A DNA stretch of 52,500 bases from Bigelowiella natans CCMP2755 (GCA_000320545.1 ADNK01002450.1:1-52500), one strand, 5' to 3'. Counted from the first letter of the stretch, positions 10,958 through 21,104 are shown. Numbers and translations are program-made. Notes: a model not told the origin generated them from the sequence alone.

Positions 10958-11879
10958 TTACAGTACTCTAAATTTCTCCGAATCCGGTGGTTGTTTGAGC
11001 CGTCTAAGTTATAAAATCCCGAATTGTGATAATCTATGTTGACAATCCAAAGTAAATGAGAAACAATTTGTTGTAGTAGTAATCATCATCATTGAAAGCA
11101 TACTCGTGATGCATCTCATTTTCGTAGATGTTTTCATCGTTATACCTTGTTGCACATAACGGCACAGATCTGAGAAATGCTGCGCTGCAGCTCTGTACTC
11201 TTCGTTGATGTGTTGCATTGCTAGATTGATTGCTTTTATGTCTCTACTATGAGTGTACCTAGGTGCGCGTTTGTAGCACATACTAGCATATACTAGCATA
11301 TGTGCTTTGCAAAGCAATGATGACCTGAGCTAGCTAGCTAGACAGTATATAATACTAGATGCAAAGTACATACATGTGCACATGTGTGTACAAATGCATG
11401 CATGTGTGTGTGTGTGTCGTGTGCGTGTCGTGTGGTGTGCGCGTGTGTGTTTGCCTTGCTAACTTGTAACTTGGTTGGCACACGCACTAGCTCAAGCAAG
11501 CATGCATGCACATTGTGTACGCACATGCGCAGCTAGACAGGCCTAGCTAGCTAGCATGGAGGTAGTTAGGCGTAGCTAATGTGCAAATGTTCGTGTGTGC
11601 ATGACCATGCGTGTCCAGCTAGCCAGGTGTGCATGTGCAGACCGCTAGACCGCTGGACAAGTCGCACGCGGCCGCGGAAATCACTCAATGTGACATCTGC
11701 TTTCTGGATCGCACTTCAGACTTCTAGACTTGTTGGGGACGAAGCCTGTTGCATTGCCATTGGCGTGAACGGTCGAGCGATCACACCAGCGCATGTCTGC
11801 TAGTCTAGCTAGCTAGACCTAGAAATGGTGTTGTGTGTCTTGTGCAAATCGAGCGCTAGTGGGGTGGGATTGAACACCT
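10958..11879. other. Palindrome-rich spacer (retrotransposon target)
   Basis: No supported gene. From about 11270 to 11830 it is dense in CTAGCTAGC and TGCATGCA words, as in the spacers at 7.6-8.0, 19.7-20.1, 38.6-39.3 and 48.2-48.8 kb. The Ty3-type element inserted at its right edge. Confidence 0.6.
11876..11879. repeat. Target-site duplication, left copy (ACCT)
   Basis: ACCT directly precedes the left LTR and is repeated directly after the right LTR at 17596-17599, as expected from integrase-made staggered cuts. Confidence 0.8.
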
Positions 11880-12205
11880 TGTTGCGCGTAAGGTGTTCAC
11901 AGGCCGAGGCGCTACGTGCACAAGTAGGCAGGGGGGGGGAAAGGCACGTTTGCTTCCTTTTGAAGAGTTGTGTTTATTTTTATTAAAGATTATATTTTTA
12001 TTAAATCGTGCACTGCGTAATCATTCGCGAAGCTTTCGCGAATGCCGCCGCACGTGGGGCAGCACACTTCCGGTGTGCTGCCATGAGTCCCGCCGGAACC
12101 CACGTGCCTATGCTGTATTAATATCTACGTTATCTATATTCTATATCCGCGACAACCCCTTTGTTGTCGCACGTGACTTGTGCCCGCGTAGTGGTACGCG
12201 CTACA
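11880..12205 (-). repeat. 3' LTR
   Basis: 326 bp, ends TGTTGCGCG...CGCGCTACA (imperfect terminal inverted repeat). It holds three strong hairpins: TTCGCGAA-type palindrome (12022-12044), GGCAGCACAC/GTGTGCTGCC (12058-12082) and GCGACAA/TTGTCGC (12149-12170). Identical to the other LTR by eye. Confidence 0.95.
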
Positions 12206-12215
12206 CCTCCCCCAA
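12206..12215 (-). other. Polypurine tract
   Basis: On the minus strand TTGGGGGAGG abuts the 3' LTR directly, the expected site for plus-strand DNA priming. Confidence 0.8.
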
Positions 12216-12256
12216 GTCACGTTGCTCCTTCCTTCCTTCCTTATTCCCTTAGACCT

Positions 12257-15200
12257 TCATCGCTTTCGGAACTTCACCAACCACCAGGTAATAGATTCCT
12301 CTCTAACCTTATCTCCTTTGTCGCTTACCCAGAACTCACCTTCGTCCTTAGGTTCGTGTCCATACCAGCCCTCTGCATCAAGGTCCCCCAGGACCTTATA
12401 CCAGTGCTCAAAGGGTAAGTCGGGAACAGCTAGGTAGAGTAGCTGATATTTTCCGTCCTTTATTTTCATAGCTACCCTCTCCATATTTCGTAATCCAGGG
12501 TAGCCTAGATAGACAATCTTCATGCGCCAATCGTCGTTCACCCTGACCTTATTGTTTCCATATTCCACATCGAACTTAGGTCGGGGTCCTAAACAAGGCA
12601 TTGCTCGCTCCCACACAGTAGGGTTTACTTTAACATCCTCTAGGAGCTTCTCACCGATATCATAATTCTTTAGGTGACTGATGTGGCGCAAGGTGACCCT
12701 GTTCCCATCATAGATGTAGTACTGCTTCCTCCCCTTCCTCTCGGTAACCTTTGCAACGCCACCCCAGAAGGGGTCTTGTTTATTTCTCGATCTCAGATTT
12801 ACCTTGGCCCTAACATACTGTCCTTCCTTTAGAACTCGGCCATCGTACGGGACCTTCTCGTCTTCGCTCTCGGTATCGTCGTCGTTGTCGTCGCCTTCTT
12901 CCCTCTCCTTATCCTTGATACCTCCCCCAGACGTGAAGGTGTCGTTTACTAACCCTTGTATCTTGTCTGGTGTGGTGCTATTTATCCTGCTTAGGTTGGC
13001 CAAGGTGCGGTGGAGTCGCTCTACCTTGGAGTTGGACTGGGCATAGTATACAGGTGAGGCATCAATATTAGGGTGTGGTAGCTGTAGAAGAGAGGTCTCA
13101 TTATCCACATGTAACTTCTTTGGTATCTTGTTTATGCTAACTTCATCAGGGATAGCCTGGAGCTCAGACTCCCAGGTACGGTAGCAGTTAGTAAGCCTCT
13201 GCTTATATAAGCCTTTGTTCTTCTTAGCAACGTTGACCTTGATAATCTTTTTAACCCAGCACTTTCCAGTGGCCACATCAACGAAGGTAAGGTAGTGATA
13301 GCCATCGTACTTATAAACATCAATTTGCACGATATCTAAGAAGTTCCTTGCTTTGATTTTCTTAGATGCACGGCTCTTGCTGGACTCCTTGGTGGCGACG
13401 CCTGCCGCCTTCAAGCTGGAGCACCTGCAGCCACGCAGGTATGTCCTTATCTCTTTTAGCTTGTAGGGCCAGTAGTAATGGTAGAGTAGAGCAGTGATAT
13501 GGTTTTCTCCTACGTGTGCAGGTCCATGGGCGGTAAAGAGAAGGGCTCCCCTGGTCCGCCGTGGCACGTAGGTACGCCTAACATTATTAGTGTATACATA
13601 TATCCTATCACTAAGTACCTCATGCTTGTGTTTGTATTTATCCAGGTGTTCTTGAAGGTGCTGGAGCTCCTCTGGCTCAGGCAGGAAGTCGCCGTCCTCG
13701 AAGGTAATCGCGTTAACCATAGGGGTGACCTGGGTAGGGACTTTCTTTTCGAACAGCCTGCTGAAATAGTCAGCAAGCTGCTTGTCTCCTGGTGCGTAGA
13801 CCACTGTCCTCTTGTCCCTAAACTCTTCCGTGTCCGCCCTCATAGCTGCATACTCATCGTTAGGCGCTTCGAGCTTGCGGTCGATGCCTAGGAGGGGCTT
13901 GTGGTCAGTCATTAAGGTGAAGCTGGGCACCGACAGCAGGTAGTATCTTAGTTTCCTCTGCGCCTCAGTCATGGCTTTATACTCTCCTTTTGTAGGGCTG
14001 TACTTGGCCTCAGCTGCTGTGCAGGCCCTGCCCCACACCCGTATGATCTGCTGGTCTTGGGTAAGTACAGCAGCCATACCTAGCTTAGACCAGTCTGTCC
14101 ATAGGGTAGCTGGTCTAGTAGTGTCTAGCTTAGCATTCAATAGGGTGTTGCTGCATAACTTTATTAGGTTATCGAAGTGGGCATCAAGGCCAGCCTTGGC
14201 CCACACCTTAGCGAAGCTGAGGCCTACAGAGTTCTCCTTCCGGTAAGCAGTAGTAAAAGCAGCTGCAGTCCTAGCGTAGGTAGGGGAGAACCTACGTAGT
14301 ATCCAAGCTGCAGTCTGCAAGAATGACTTTAACTCCTTTGCATTCTTAGGTTTAGGGGCTTGCTGTAGTGCTGCTACTTTCTCGGGGTTTGGGGTGATGC
14401 GGCCTTGCTCCAGGTAATATCCACACCACTTGATTCTTGTAGCTAGGAATGTACACTTCTGCAGTCTAATAGTAAAACCGAAGTGTGCAAACCTAATAAA
14501 TATATTTTCCAGGAGGAAGATCTGAGCGACGACTGTGTTGGTACATATTATGTCATCATCCACATACACAAACACAAACACCCACAACACAGACGCCATC
14601 CCATCATGTGTGTATGCCCTGTAGTTCTGACTACTGAACGCATCCCCTGATATGCTTAGGCCGTAAGGGAATACGACGAAGTGCCACTTCCTGTGCCTGC
14701 TGGAGAACGCGGTAATGGGGCGGGAGGTTTTGTGGATGGGTGTCTGCATGTATGATTCATTTTTATCTAGGGAAGAGTAGTATTTGTATCCTATGACGTG
14801 TTCAATAACGTCATCTATCCTTGGTGTAGGTGTCTGGATCCTCTTTATTACTCGGTTGTGGCGGATGAAGTTGTGCGCCAGGCGGAAGAAAGGGTAAGTA
14901 GGTTTCTTAGCTAGCACATGTCTCACGTTCCATGGTGAGTTGCTTGGCTCTATCTTCCCTTCCTTTGCCCATTCATTGATCTGCCACTCTATCTTTTCCC
15001 AGTCCGCTTCCGGTCGCCTATGTTCTGGGTCATTGATGATGCACTCTTCGTATCCCTTCTTTAGCTCGATCTTTACTGGGGTAAGCTTGCTGGAGGGCTT
15101 CGTCGTCGGCTTGGTGATGTCAGAGTACTTCTCGTTTAATATTTTATTAATGTACTTTTTGCCTTTGTCGATATCCCAATCATCAGCTGGGGGGGTCTTG

Positions 15201-17230
15201 TCCAGTAGCTCCGTTATCTGTCGGATGGTCTTGCCGGGGTTCTTCTTCCGTAGCTCGGTAGGTGTAGGTAGCTTGTTGTCCGCTAGGTCCATAAACTCTA
15301 ACGCATTAACGCTTGACTCAGAGGTCCACTCGTCAAGCCGTATCATGTTCTGGCTGATGGTCCTGCCTGACTTCTTTGGCAACTTAGCAAAGTATATCTT
15401 GTGATTGTAGAATGATATGATCCCCCCTAATTTTTCTAGGGCATCCTGTCCGAGGAGTAGTTCCATGGATAAAGTCATGGCTACTCGGGTCTTGATTTGG
15501 GTCTCCGCGTCGCTGCCAGGTATCTGTAGCTTTAGCATTAGCTCACCGACGGTCTTCATGGAAGAGCTTCCGTCTGCTTGAGCATATTTACGTTCTTTCT
15601 TAGTCACTTGATCCAATAGTCCTAACCTTCTTACTGTGCTTAGGCTTATGAAGGACTTCGGCATGCTGCCACTATCCCAAAGGGCAGGTAGTTTCTTGTA
15701 GTCTCCGTAGCTGTCTTTAACTTTAACCTTGGTCATAGCAACTTTGATAGTCCTGTTAGCGTCTTCGTCATTAATGTTGCATACTCCTAAGTTCTTTATG
15801 TCGTCTAGGGTCATGGGCTTGTCTTGGTCCTGCGTTGCTGGTACTGCTGTCTTCGTCGGCGCCTGCTTAAGGTGATCTAATATTCCGTTTATCTGCTGCT
15901 GTATAGCATTGATACTGTTCTGCTTTTTGTTCTTATATTTATTGTTCTTCCCGTTGTTGCTGCCTTGCCATTTGCTGTTGTTATATCCTTGTCCTCTGCC
16001 TTTCTTTCTCTTTAACTTCTCGTAGTGTTCGTTGAGCTGCCTGATCGTCATCCTGGGTCGTCCTTCTTTCCTGTCTCTGCAGTCTTTAGCGGTGTGTTTC
16101 CCTTTACGTGAGCAGTATCCGCAACGTCGGTTACCTTCCCTGTCCTTGTACCAGTCTCGCTGCGGCTTAATAGCGTTAATGTTTCCTATGCCAGGTACCT
16201 TAGGGCTGGTAAACTTGCGGTCCTGCTCCTGCTCGCGTAGGGATATAGCCTGCACTGCTGCCTCCATCGTGGTGTAGCCTTTCTCCGTAACGTAAGTGGA
16301 TTCCTTTATCTTTAACTTGAACTCTTCAAACCTTGCCTGATCATCACCTGTGTTGTAATTAAAATCATGTAGTTCGTCGATCATATCCTGGAAGCGCGTG
16401 GCAAAGTCTCTAACAGGTTCTCTCTCATGCTGCATCATTGCTCTGTATTTTCTAATAGCCTGGGGTAGGGAGTTAGCATCCTGTTCATTTACAAAAGCCT
16501 TCATTATCGCCTCAACGTCTCGTAGCCCACTAACTGTAGTGTGTATTTTCTCTAGCTGCCTGATCCGGGTCCTGCCTGTCTCGTAAAGGTCCATGGCTTG
16601 CTTTATTATAGCTAGCCATTTGAGCTTGTCGTTTTCGGTGGGGTTAGGGGTAAAGTCGCAGAGTATACTCCTAGCGTTCTTCCACCACCTCCTTGCCTCA
16701 CCTCTTTTCCCGTTGTATTTCGTTATCATAACCGGTGCTGTTTTAACAGACATGAACTGGGTGTTCCGCTGTACCGGCTGCTGCTGCTTGACGGTGCTCT
16801 GGGTCGTCCCCCGCGAGGCGCCCAGACCCCCGTCGTTCCTAAACAAAGCTGCCCACTCTGGAGGTAAGTCTGCTTCGTAATCCATGATGTCCTGCATGAT
16901 AGCTGCCCAAACATCATGTGTCTGATACTTGTATTCTATCGATACTTTCAGTTTGGCGTAGTTGCTCGCCCTGGGTCGCAAGGCTCGTAATGCCATTACG
17001 ACCTTCTTGCTTTCGGCGGCCACGTCCTCGTCGTCCGCCTCGTAGAAGTTCTCCAGTGCCTCTGCTGCTGCATCTGCTTTCTTAATCCCGGGTGCTGGTC
17101 CCGGCGGTGCCTGTGGAGGTGTTCCTCCTCCTTCCTTAGCGTCCGTATCGCCCTTCCTTTCCTGTTTCTGCTCGTGCCCTTGCACGGCCTGCGAGCCAAA
17201 GTCCTGCTGTTCTTCTAGCTGCTGTGACAT
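12257..17230 (-). CDS. Gag-Pol polyprotein of the Ty3-type retrotransposon
   Basis: A single 1657-codon frame from ATG at 17230, with no Gag/Pol frameshift. The N-terminal part is a Gag-like region. A zinc knuckle follows at residues 370-384, with Cys370, Cys373, His379 and Cys384, one residue longer than the usual CX2CX4HX4C. The protease active site is WDSGS (Asp519). Reverse transcriptase shows YVDD at 889-892. The RNase H TD motif has Asp1046. The integrase zinc region has His1235/His1239 but CRC (Cys1268, Cys1270) instead of CX2C. Its catalytic triad reads as Asp1304, Asp1376 and Glu1404, a D-X27-E spacing shorter than the usual DX35E. A Glu/Asp-rich linker leads to an SH3-like GPF-type tail and a further domain of about 130 residues that I do not recognise (WWLVKF at the end). 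Despite the odd spacings nothing looks broken. Confidence 0.95.
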   Translation of the reverse strand: MSQQLEEQQDFGSQAVQGHEQKQERKGDTDAKEGGGTPPQAPPGPAPGIKKADAAAEALENFYEADDEDVAAESKKVVMALRALRPRASNYAKLKVSIEYKYQTHDVWAAIMQDIMDYEADLPPEWAALFRNDGGLGASRGTTQSTVKQQQPVQRNTQFMSVKTAPVMITKYNGKRGEARRWWKNARSILCDFTPNPTENDKLKWLAIIKQAMDLYETGRTRIRQLEKIHTTVSGLRDVEAIMKAFVNEQDANSLPQAIRKYRAMMQHEREPVRDFATRFQDMIDELHDFNYNTGDDQARFEEFKLKIKESTYVTEKGYTTMEAAVQAISLREQEQDRKFTSPKVPGIGNINAIKPQRDWYKDREGNRRCGYCSRKGKHTAKDCRDRKEGRPRMTIRQLNEHYEKLKRKKGRGQGYNNSKWQGSNNGKNNKYKNKKQNSINAIQQQINGILDHLKQAPTKTAVPATQDQDKPMTLDDIKNLGVCNINDEDANRTIKVAMTKVKVKDSYGDYKKLPALWDSGSMPKSFISLSTVRRLGLLDQVTKKERKYAQADGSSSMKTVGELMLKLQIPGSDAETQIKTRVAMTLSMELLLGQDALEKLGGIISFYNHKIYFAKLPKKSGRTISQNMIRLDEWTSESSVNALEFMDLADNKLPTPTELRKKNPGKTIRQITELLDKTPPADDWDIDKGKKYINKILNEKYSDITKPTTKPSSKLTPVKIELKKGYEECIINDPEHRRPEADWEKIEWQINEWAKEGKIEPSNSPWNVRHVLAKKPTYPFFRLAHNFIRHNRVIKRIQTPTPRIDDVIEHVIGYKYYSSLDKNESYMQTPIHKTSRPITAFSSRHRKWHFVVFPYGLSISGDAFSSQNYRAYTHDGMASVLWVFVFVYVDDDIICTNTVVAQIFLLENIFIRFAHFGFTIRLQKCTFLATRIKWCGYYLEQGRITPNPEKVAALQQAPKPKNAKELKSFLQTAAWILRRFSPTYARTAAAFTTAYRKENSVGLSFAKVWAKAGLDAHFDNLIKLCSNTLLNAKLDTTRPATLWTDWSKLGMAAVLTQDQQIIRVWGRACTAAEAKYSPTKGEYKAMTEAQRKLRYYLLSVPSFTLMTDHKPLLGIDRKLEAPNDEYAAMRADTEEFRDKRTVVYAPGDKQLADYFSRLFEKKVPTQVTPMVNAITFEDGDFLPEPEELQHLQEHLDKYKHKHEVLSDRIYVYTNNVRRTYVPRRTRGALLFTAHGPAHVGENHITALLYHYYWPYKLKEIRTYLRGCRCSSLKAAGVATKESSKSRASKKIKARNFLDIVQIDVYKYDGYHYLTFVDVATGKCWVKKIIKVNVAKKNKGLYKQRLTNCYRTWESELQAIPDEVSINKIPKKLHVDNETSLLQLPHPNIDASPVYYAQSNSKVERLHRTLANLSRINSTTPDKIQGLVNDTFTSGGGIKDKEREEGDDNDDDTESEDEKVPYDGRVLKEGQYVRAKVNLRSRNKQDPFWGGVAKVTERKGRKQYYIYDGNRVTLRHISHLKNYDIGEKLLEDVKVNPTVWERAMPCLGPRPKFDVEYGNNKVRVNDDWRMKIVYLGYPGLRNMERVAMKIKDGKYQLLYLAVPDLPFEHWYKVLGDLDAEGWYGHEPKDEGEFWVSDKGDKVREESITWWLVKFRKR

Positions 17231-17246
17231 TGTTAGTCAAATCGTT

Positions 17247-17264
17247 TCCCGTGTGTGGAAGCCA
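17247..17264 (-). other. Candidate tRNA primer-binding site
   Basis: On the minus strand, 5 bp inside the 5' LTR, the sequence TGGCTTCCACACACGGGA begins with TGG, complementary to a tRNA CCA end. The tRNA identity cannot be assigned by eye. Confidence 0.6.
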
Positions 17265-17269
17265 AAGGT

Positions 17270-17595
17270 TGTTGCGCGTAAGGTGTTCACAGGCCGAGGC
17301 GCTACGTGCACAAGTAGGCAGGGGGGGGGAAAGGCACGTTTGCTTCCTTTTGAAGAGTTGTGTTTATTTTTATTAAAGATTATATTTTTATTAAATCGTG
17401 CACTGCGTAATCATTCGCGAAGCTTTCGCGAATGCCGCCGCACGTGGGGCAGCACACTTCCGGTGTGCTGCCATGAGTCCCGCCGGAACCCACGTGCCTA
17501 TGCTGTATTAATATCTACGTTATCTATATTCTATATCCGCGACAACCCCTTTGTTGTCGCACGTGACTTGTGCCCGCGTAGTGGTACGCGCTACA
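17270..17595 (-). repeat. 5' LTR
   Basis: Second copy of the 326-bp LTR, with the same three hairpins; it should carry the element's promoter. It is followed by the right target-site duplication ACCT (17596-17599). Confidence 0.95.
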
Positions 17596-18188
17596 ACCTG
17601 TTGGTTGGTTGATTCGTGTTCACTGACCGATGCGCCACGCTAGCACGAGCTAGCGAGCACACTGCTAGACTGTAGACTGGAAAAATGAATGATGAACGGA
17701 TCATTTCCAACGATGCAGTCGAAATGATCAAGGGAGGAGGCGCTAATTCATCTGTGCCCTCCGTGTTCAACAGGAAGTGCAAAAGTGTCGGGGTTTCGAC
17801 CGTGGCGCGAATGCATGTGAGTGCTCCGAGCACACTTCAAGTAACGCAACACTGTCATTAACGCCATCTGATATCATTCCTCAAAAAATGAGCCCTTTTG
17901 GTAACAACGACACACAAAAATGCAAATTATGGCAACTTTTTAGCCTAAGAACCGACCGACCTAGGGTACCCAAATACCCCATCAAGAGGATAATTAGATC
18001 TAAGGACGGTCAATAATCATGAATAAATAGGTGTGCAAGGGGGGGAAGTTACAATTTTGGAAGATTCGAGACAAAATCTAGGCGGTTTTGTACCAAATAT
18101 GTTTTTAGAAGATCCATTGAAGTGCTGATTTTTATCCATCTCACTCTCAGTCTCCTTGGTGTACATATCTCGGAGCACCACAGGCAAC
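17596..18188. other. Spacer between retrotransposon and cellulase
   Basis: Holds a 59-codon plus-strand frame from ATG at about 17685 with no family resemblance, then AT-rich DNA that presumably contains the cellulase promoter. No confident element can be marked. Confidence 0.45.
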
Positions 18189-19694
18189 ATGGGGAAATTG
18201 TTCTTCGCATCACTGGCTTTGATCTCTTACGCCGCCTTTGCCCAGCAAGCGGGAACCCAAAAGGAGGAAGACCCTATTCCAATGACTATCCAAAACTGCG
18301 ACGAAAATGGGCAATGTACCGATCAGAAGATGTCCGTAACGCTTGATGCGAACTGGCGATGGCTTCACAAGACTGGTACTTACACCAATTGCTACACTGG
18401 AACCTCGTGGGATAGCAGTATCTGCCCTGATCCCGACACGTGTTCCAACAACTGCGCGCTGGAAGGAGTTCCCACAAGTGATGCGCTCAACACCTATGGA
18501 ATCAAATCTGATGGCAAGAATCTCAATCTTAAGTTTGTTACGAAGGGTCAATACGCCTCAAACATCGGCTCACGCACTTACCTTACAAACGGAGATAAGT
18601 ACTACATGTTCAAGCTGAAAAATAGAGAGTTTACATTCGATGTAGACGTGTCTAATTTACCATGTGGTTTAAATGGTGCTCTTTATTTCGTGGAGATGGA
18701 AGAGGATGCAGGACAGTCAAAGTATTCATTGAATAAGGCAGGTGCAAAATATGGAACAGGCTACTGCGATGCACAATGCCCTCATGATCTCAAATTTATC
18801 AACGGAGAAGCGAACGTTTTGGACTGGAACGCTGGGGTTGGCCACTATGGCACATGCTGCGCGGAGATGGATATCTGGGAGTCGAACAAAGCTGCATCCG
18901 CATACACAGCACACACTTGCAGTAAGCCAGGGCAGATACGCTGTGAAGGGACTGATTGTGGAGATGGTGGAGAGAGATACAAGGGATTGTGTGACAAAGA
19001 TGGCTGCGACTTCAATTCTTACCGAATGGGAGATAAGGACTTTTTTGGAGAGGGCCCTTCCTTCGCAGTCGATACGACTCAGCCGTTTACCGTGGTCACT
19101 CAATTTTTAACCACGGATGGAACCGACAGCGGCGATCTATCCGAGATTCGACGTCTGTATGTTCAAAACGGAAAGGTGATTCCTCTTCGTAACGCCACAC
19201 TCGACAAGCTATCACAGTATAATTCAATAAGCGACGATTTCTGCGCTTCTCAAAAAGATCTGTTCAACGACACTAACGCTTTCGCCGAGAAAGGCGGTCT
19301 TAAGGCCATGGGCGAGACATTGGATCGCGGGATGGTTCTCGTCATGTCACTTTGGGATGATCATGCAGTTAACATGCTTTGGCTGGATTCGTCTTATCCG
19401 ACTGATGTCGACCCCTCAACACCGGGAGTAACCCGAGGCCCTTGCAGCACCGACTCAGGGAAGCCCGAAGATGTCGAGAGCAAATATCCTGATTCCAGCG
19501 TCAGCTATGGCAGCATCAAGTATGGCGCCATTGGATCAACCTATCCGTCAGGACCAACCAAGCCTCCATCTCCAGGCCCATCGCCGTCTGGCTGCCCTGG
19601 GGGAAGTCTTTCTGCATGCATTAAGCTGTGTCCGAGTGACCCAGCTACAGTGTATAGTGCGTGCGTAAAGGAATGTGCTGCTCGATGTCCTTAA
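18189..19694 (+). CDS. Secreted glycoside hydrolase family 7 cellulase with a novel Cys-rich tail
   Basis: GH7 enzymes cleave beta-1,4-glucan with retention, as cellobiohydrolases or endoglucanases. The ATG at 18189 is the first in frame and opens a clear signal peptide ([18 protein letters not shown]). The catalytic core carries the family signature EMDIWES, with nucleophile Glu226, Asp228 and acid/base Glu231. Conserved stretches include [26 protein letters not shown] and [10 protein letters not shown], with many cysteines for disulfides. [18 protein letters not shown] is also present. A Pro/Ser linker leads to residues 469-501, a module with spacing CX7CX3CX10CX3CX3C. It is not the fungal CBM1 pattern and may bind cellulose. 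The frame is 501 residues with no intron, in contrast to every neighbouring gene, and starts about 590 bp from a retrotransposon LTR. Whether it acts as an exo- or endo-enzyme needs loop comparison. Confidence 0.97.
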   Translation: MGKLFFASLALISYAAFAQQAGTQKEEDPIPMTIQNCDENGQCTDQKMSVTLDANWRWLHKTGTYTNCYTGTSWDSSICPDPDTCSNNCALEGVPTSDALNTYGIKSDGKNLNLKFVTKGQYASNIGSRTYLTNGDKYYMFKLKNREFTFDVDVSNLPCGLNGALYFVEMEEDAGQSKYSLNKAGAKYGTGYCDAQCPHDLKFINGEANVLDWNAGVGHYGTCCAEMDIWESNKAASAYTAHTCSKPGQIRCEGTDCGDGGERYKGLCDKDGCDFNSYRMGDKDFFGEGPSFAVDTTQPFTVVTQFLTTDGTDSGDLSEIRRLYVQNGKVIPLRNATLDKLSQYNSISDDFCASQKDLFNDTNAFAEKGGLKAMGETLDRGMVLVMSLWDDHAVNMLWLDSSYPTDVDPSTPGVTRGPCSTDSGKPEDVESKYPDSSVSYGSIKYGAIGSTYPSGPTKPPSPGPSPSGCPGGSLSACIKLCPSDPATVYSACVKECAARCP

Positions 19695-20402
19695 CTCCTC
19701 CGTGTGTACGAAAGTGCAATTTGACTGTGTGTGAATATCATTGTGTGCCATGCATAGCTAGATAGTATGCCATTCACCATTGTGGGAAGTAGGGAATTAT
19801 TCTAGTCATCACGTTCGTTTTGCAAGTGGAAATTACCTCGCATCTAGTCAATAGTGGTCATGTACGTGGAACGTCGGCACTTTTTTGCGCTAGAGAGATG
19901 TGGGTGTGCATGAGTACCAAATGTTGGTCACATTTAGCGTGTCTGTGATTGCAGATGAGTGCGGATGCATTCAACCTAGATAGCTGGCTTGCTGGGTGTG
20001 TGTACAATGTCGTCGCAGAATGTCAACAGCGCACATATCGATCGTTTAGCTAGGCTGTTCATACATGAGGCGTGCGTAGCAAAGTTGCGGTCATGACAAT
20101 GTGGATGATGACTGCACTATCTAGCTGTGGACATACTAGACCGCATCTTTCTAGCTTTGTTAGAGATGCAGGATGTAAGATGGATGTAATCAATAAAATA
20201 TTGTCAATTAAATTTGTTCAATGGCCATCTACAATGATAGACATGTCTATTATCACATCCTAATGTAGCTGTGCAATGCAGTGGCTACACCGCTAATATT
20301 GAATCTGTTGAATGTATCATATGTTTGTGATATCTAATGACAACTCTTTTCATTTTAGATTCACTGGGCGGTTGATTGATGTATTTCGCTACTACTAATG
20401 TC
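19695..20402. other. Spacer downstream of the cellulase
   Basis: No supported gene. Contains scattered CTAGCT words around 19755-20150 and AATAAA at about 20192 that could serve as a polyadenylation signal. Confidence 0.5.
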
Positions 20403-21104
20403 TCAATGCATCAAAAAGCCTGGGATCCTGAAATAGATGCGACGGTAAATGGAAATTACCGCATGCGTTATAGATTGACAGAGATTATTAATGAATGAAA
20501 AGTCCAAGCGGTTCAAGGTGATTAGAGGGTCAAACAACATCACCTGCAAATCAATTTCGTTGATGAAACCCGCAGCAGGAGTAGGAAGGGCATCCATGAA
20601 CTTGAGAAGCTTTTCAACATCGAAGACAAACACACAACGGTGCCTCCTTGGACACGCCGATCCGATTGGGTCGAAGAAATTATAGAGATATCCCTTATAC
20701 AAATGCTGTTGCTCTTTGCGAGTAAGGTGTTCGTGCTTTGCTGTATTAGTTCCTGCATCAACCAAGGAGGCAGTAGAAGGCCCTGCATAAGAGCTTCTTC
20801 TCTTACGATGGTCACCATCGCGAACATTGTGCACTGTACGATCTGCATCCTCGCTCTTGTCAAAAATAGTTGCGCGTTTGTACACCATGCTCGAACCAAA
20901 TCTACGCTTAGTTGAGTCAGAAACGTTATTATTGTTAAAGTTAATGATGTCGTTGATAGAGCATCTCTGCTGATGTGAGGCGATGACAGAATCATTATTC
21001 AATTCTTGCATTCTCTTTTTCTGCCGTCGTCTAACGAATATTCTGGAGTTTCCAGCAGGCGATCTAGCTCGCTGCCGATTAGCGCTGTGTTTGTTTTTAG
21101 CCAT
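20403..21104 (-). CDS. Basic, Asn/Arg-rich protein of unknown function
   Basis: Open frame of 233 codons from ATG at 21104 (MAKNKHSANRQRARSP) with a strongly basic, low-complexity N-terminus (FVRRRQKKRM) and an Asn run. A more ordered C-terminal part follows (CVFVFDVEKLLKFMDALPTP). A donor-like site (gatttgcag|gtgatg) near 20545 suggests the protein may splice there rather than end at 20403. The basic N-terminus suggests nuclear or nucleic-acid-associated location; no domain recognised. Confidence 0.5.
   Translation of the reverse strand: MAKNKHSANRQRARSPAGNSRIFVRRRQKKRMQELNNDSVIASHQQRCSINDIINFNNNNVSDSTKRRFGSSMVYKRATIFDKSEDADRTVHNVRDGDHRKRRSSYAGPSTASLVDAGTNTAKHEHLTRKEQQHLYKGYLYNFFDPIGSACPRRHRCVFVFDVEKLLKFMDALPTPAAGFINEIDLQVMLFDPLITLNRLDFSFINNLCQSITHAVISIYRRIYFRIPGFLMH

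Larger units (their letters stand above)
11880..17595 (-). mobile_element. Complete Ty3-type (Metaviridae-like) LTR retrotransposon
   Basis: The 5716-bp element lies in minus orientation. Its 326-bp LTRs (11880-12205 and 17270-17595) begin TGT and end ACA, and by eye show no differences. They are flanked by the 4-bp duplication ACCT. Just inside the 5' LTR is a primer-binding site candidate, and a purine tract abuts the 3' LTR. One uninterrupted frame encodes Gag, protease, reverse transcriptase, RNase H and integrase in that order, the Ty3/gypsy arrangement. Identical LTRs and an intact frame imply a very recent insertion that could still be active. Confidence 0.97.

Noticed and set aside
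11893-12252. Plus-strand ORF repeated at 17253-17612
   Set aside because: Both copies lie in the LTRs and are identical because the LTRs are; no sign of selection on the protein.
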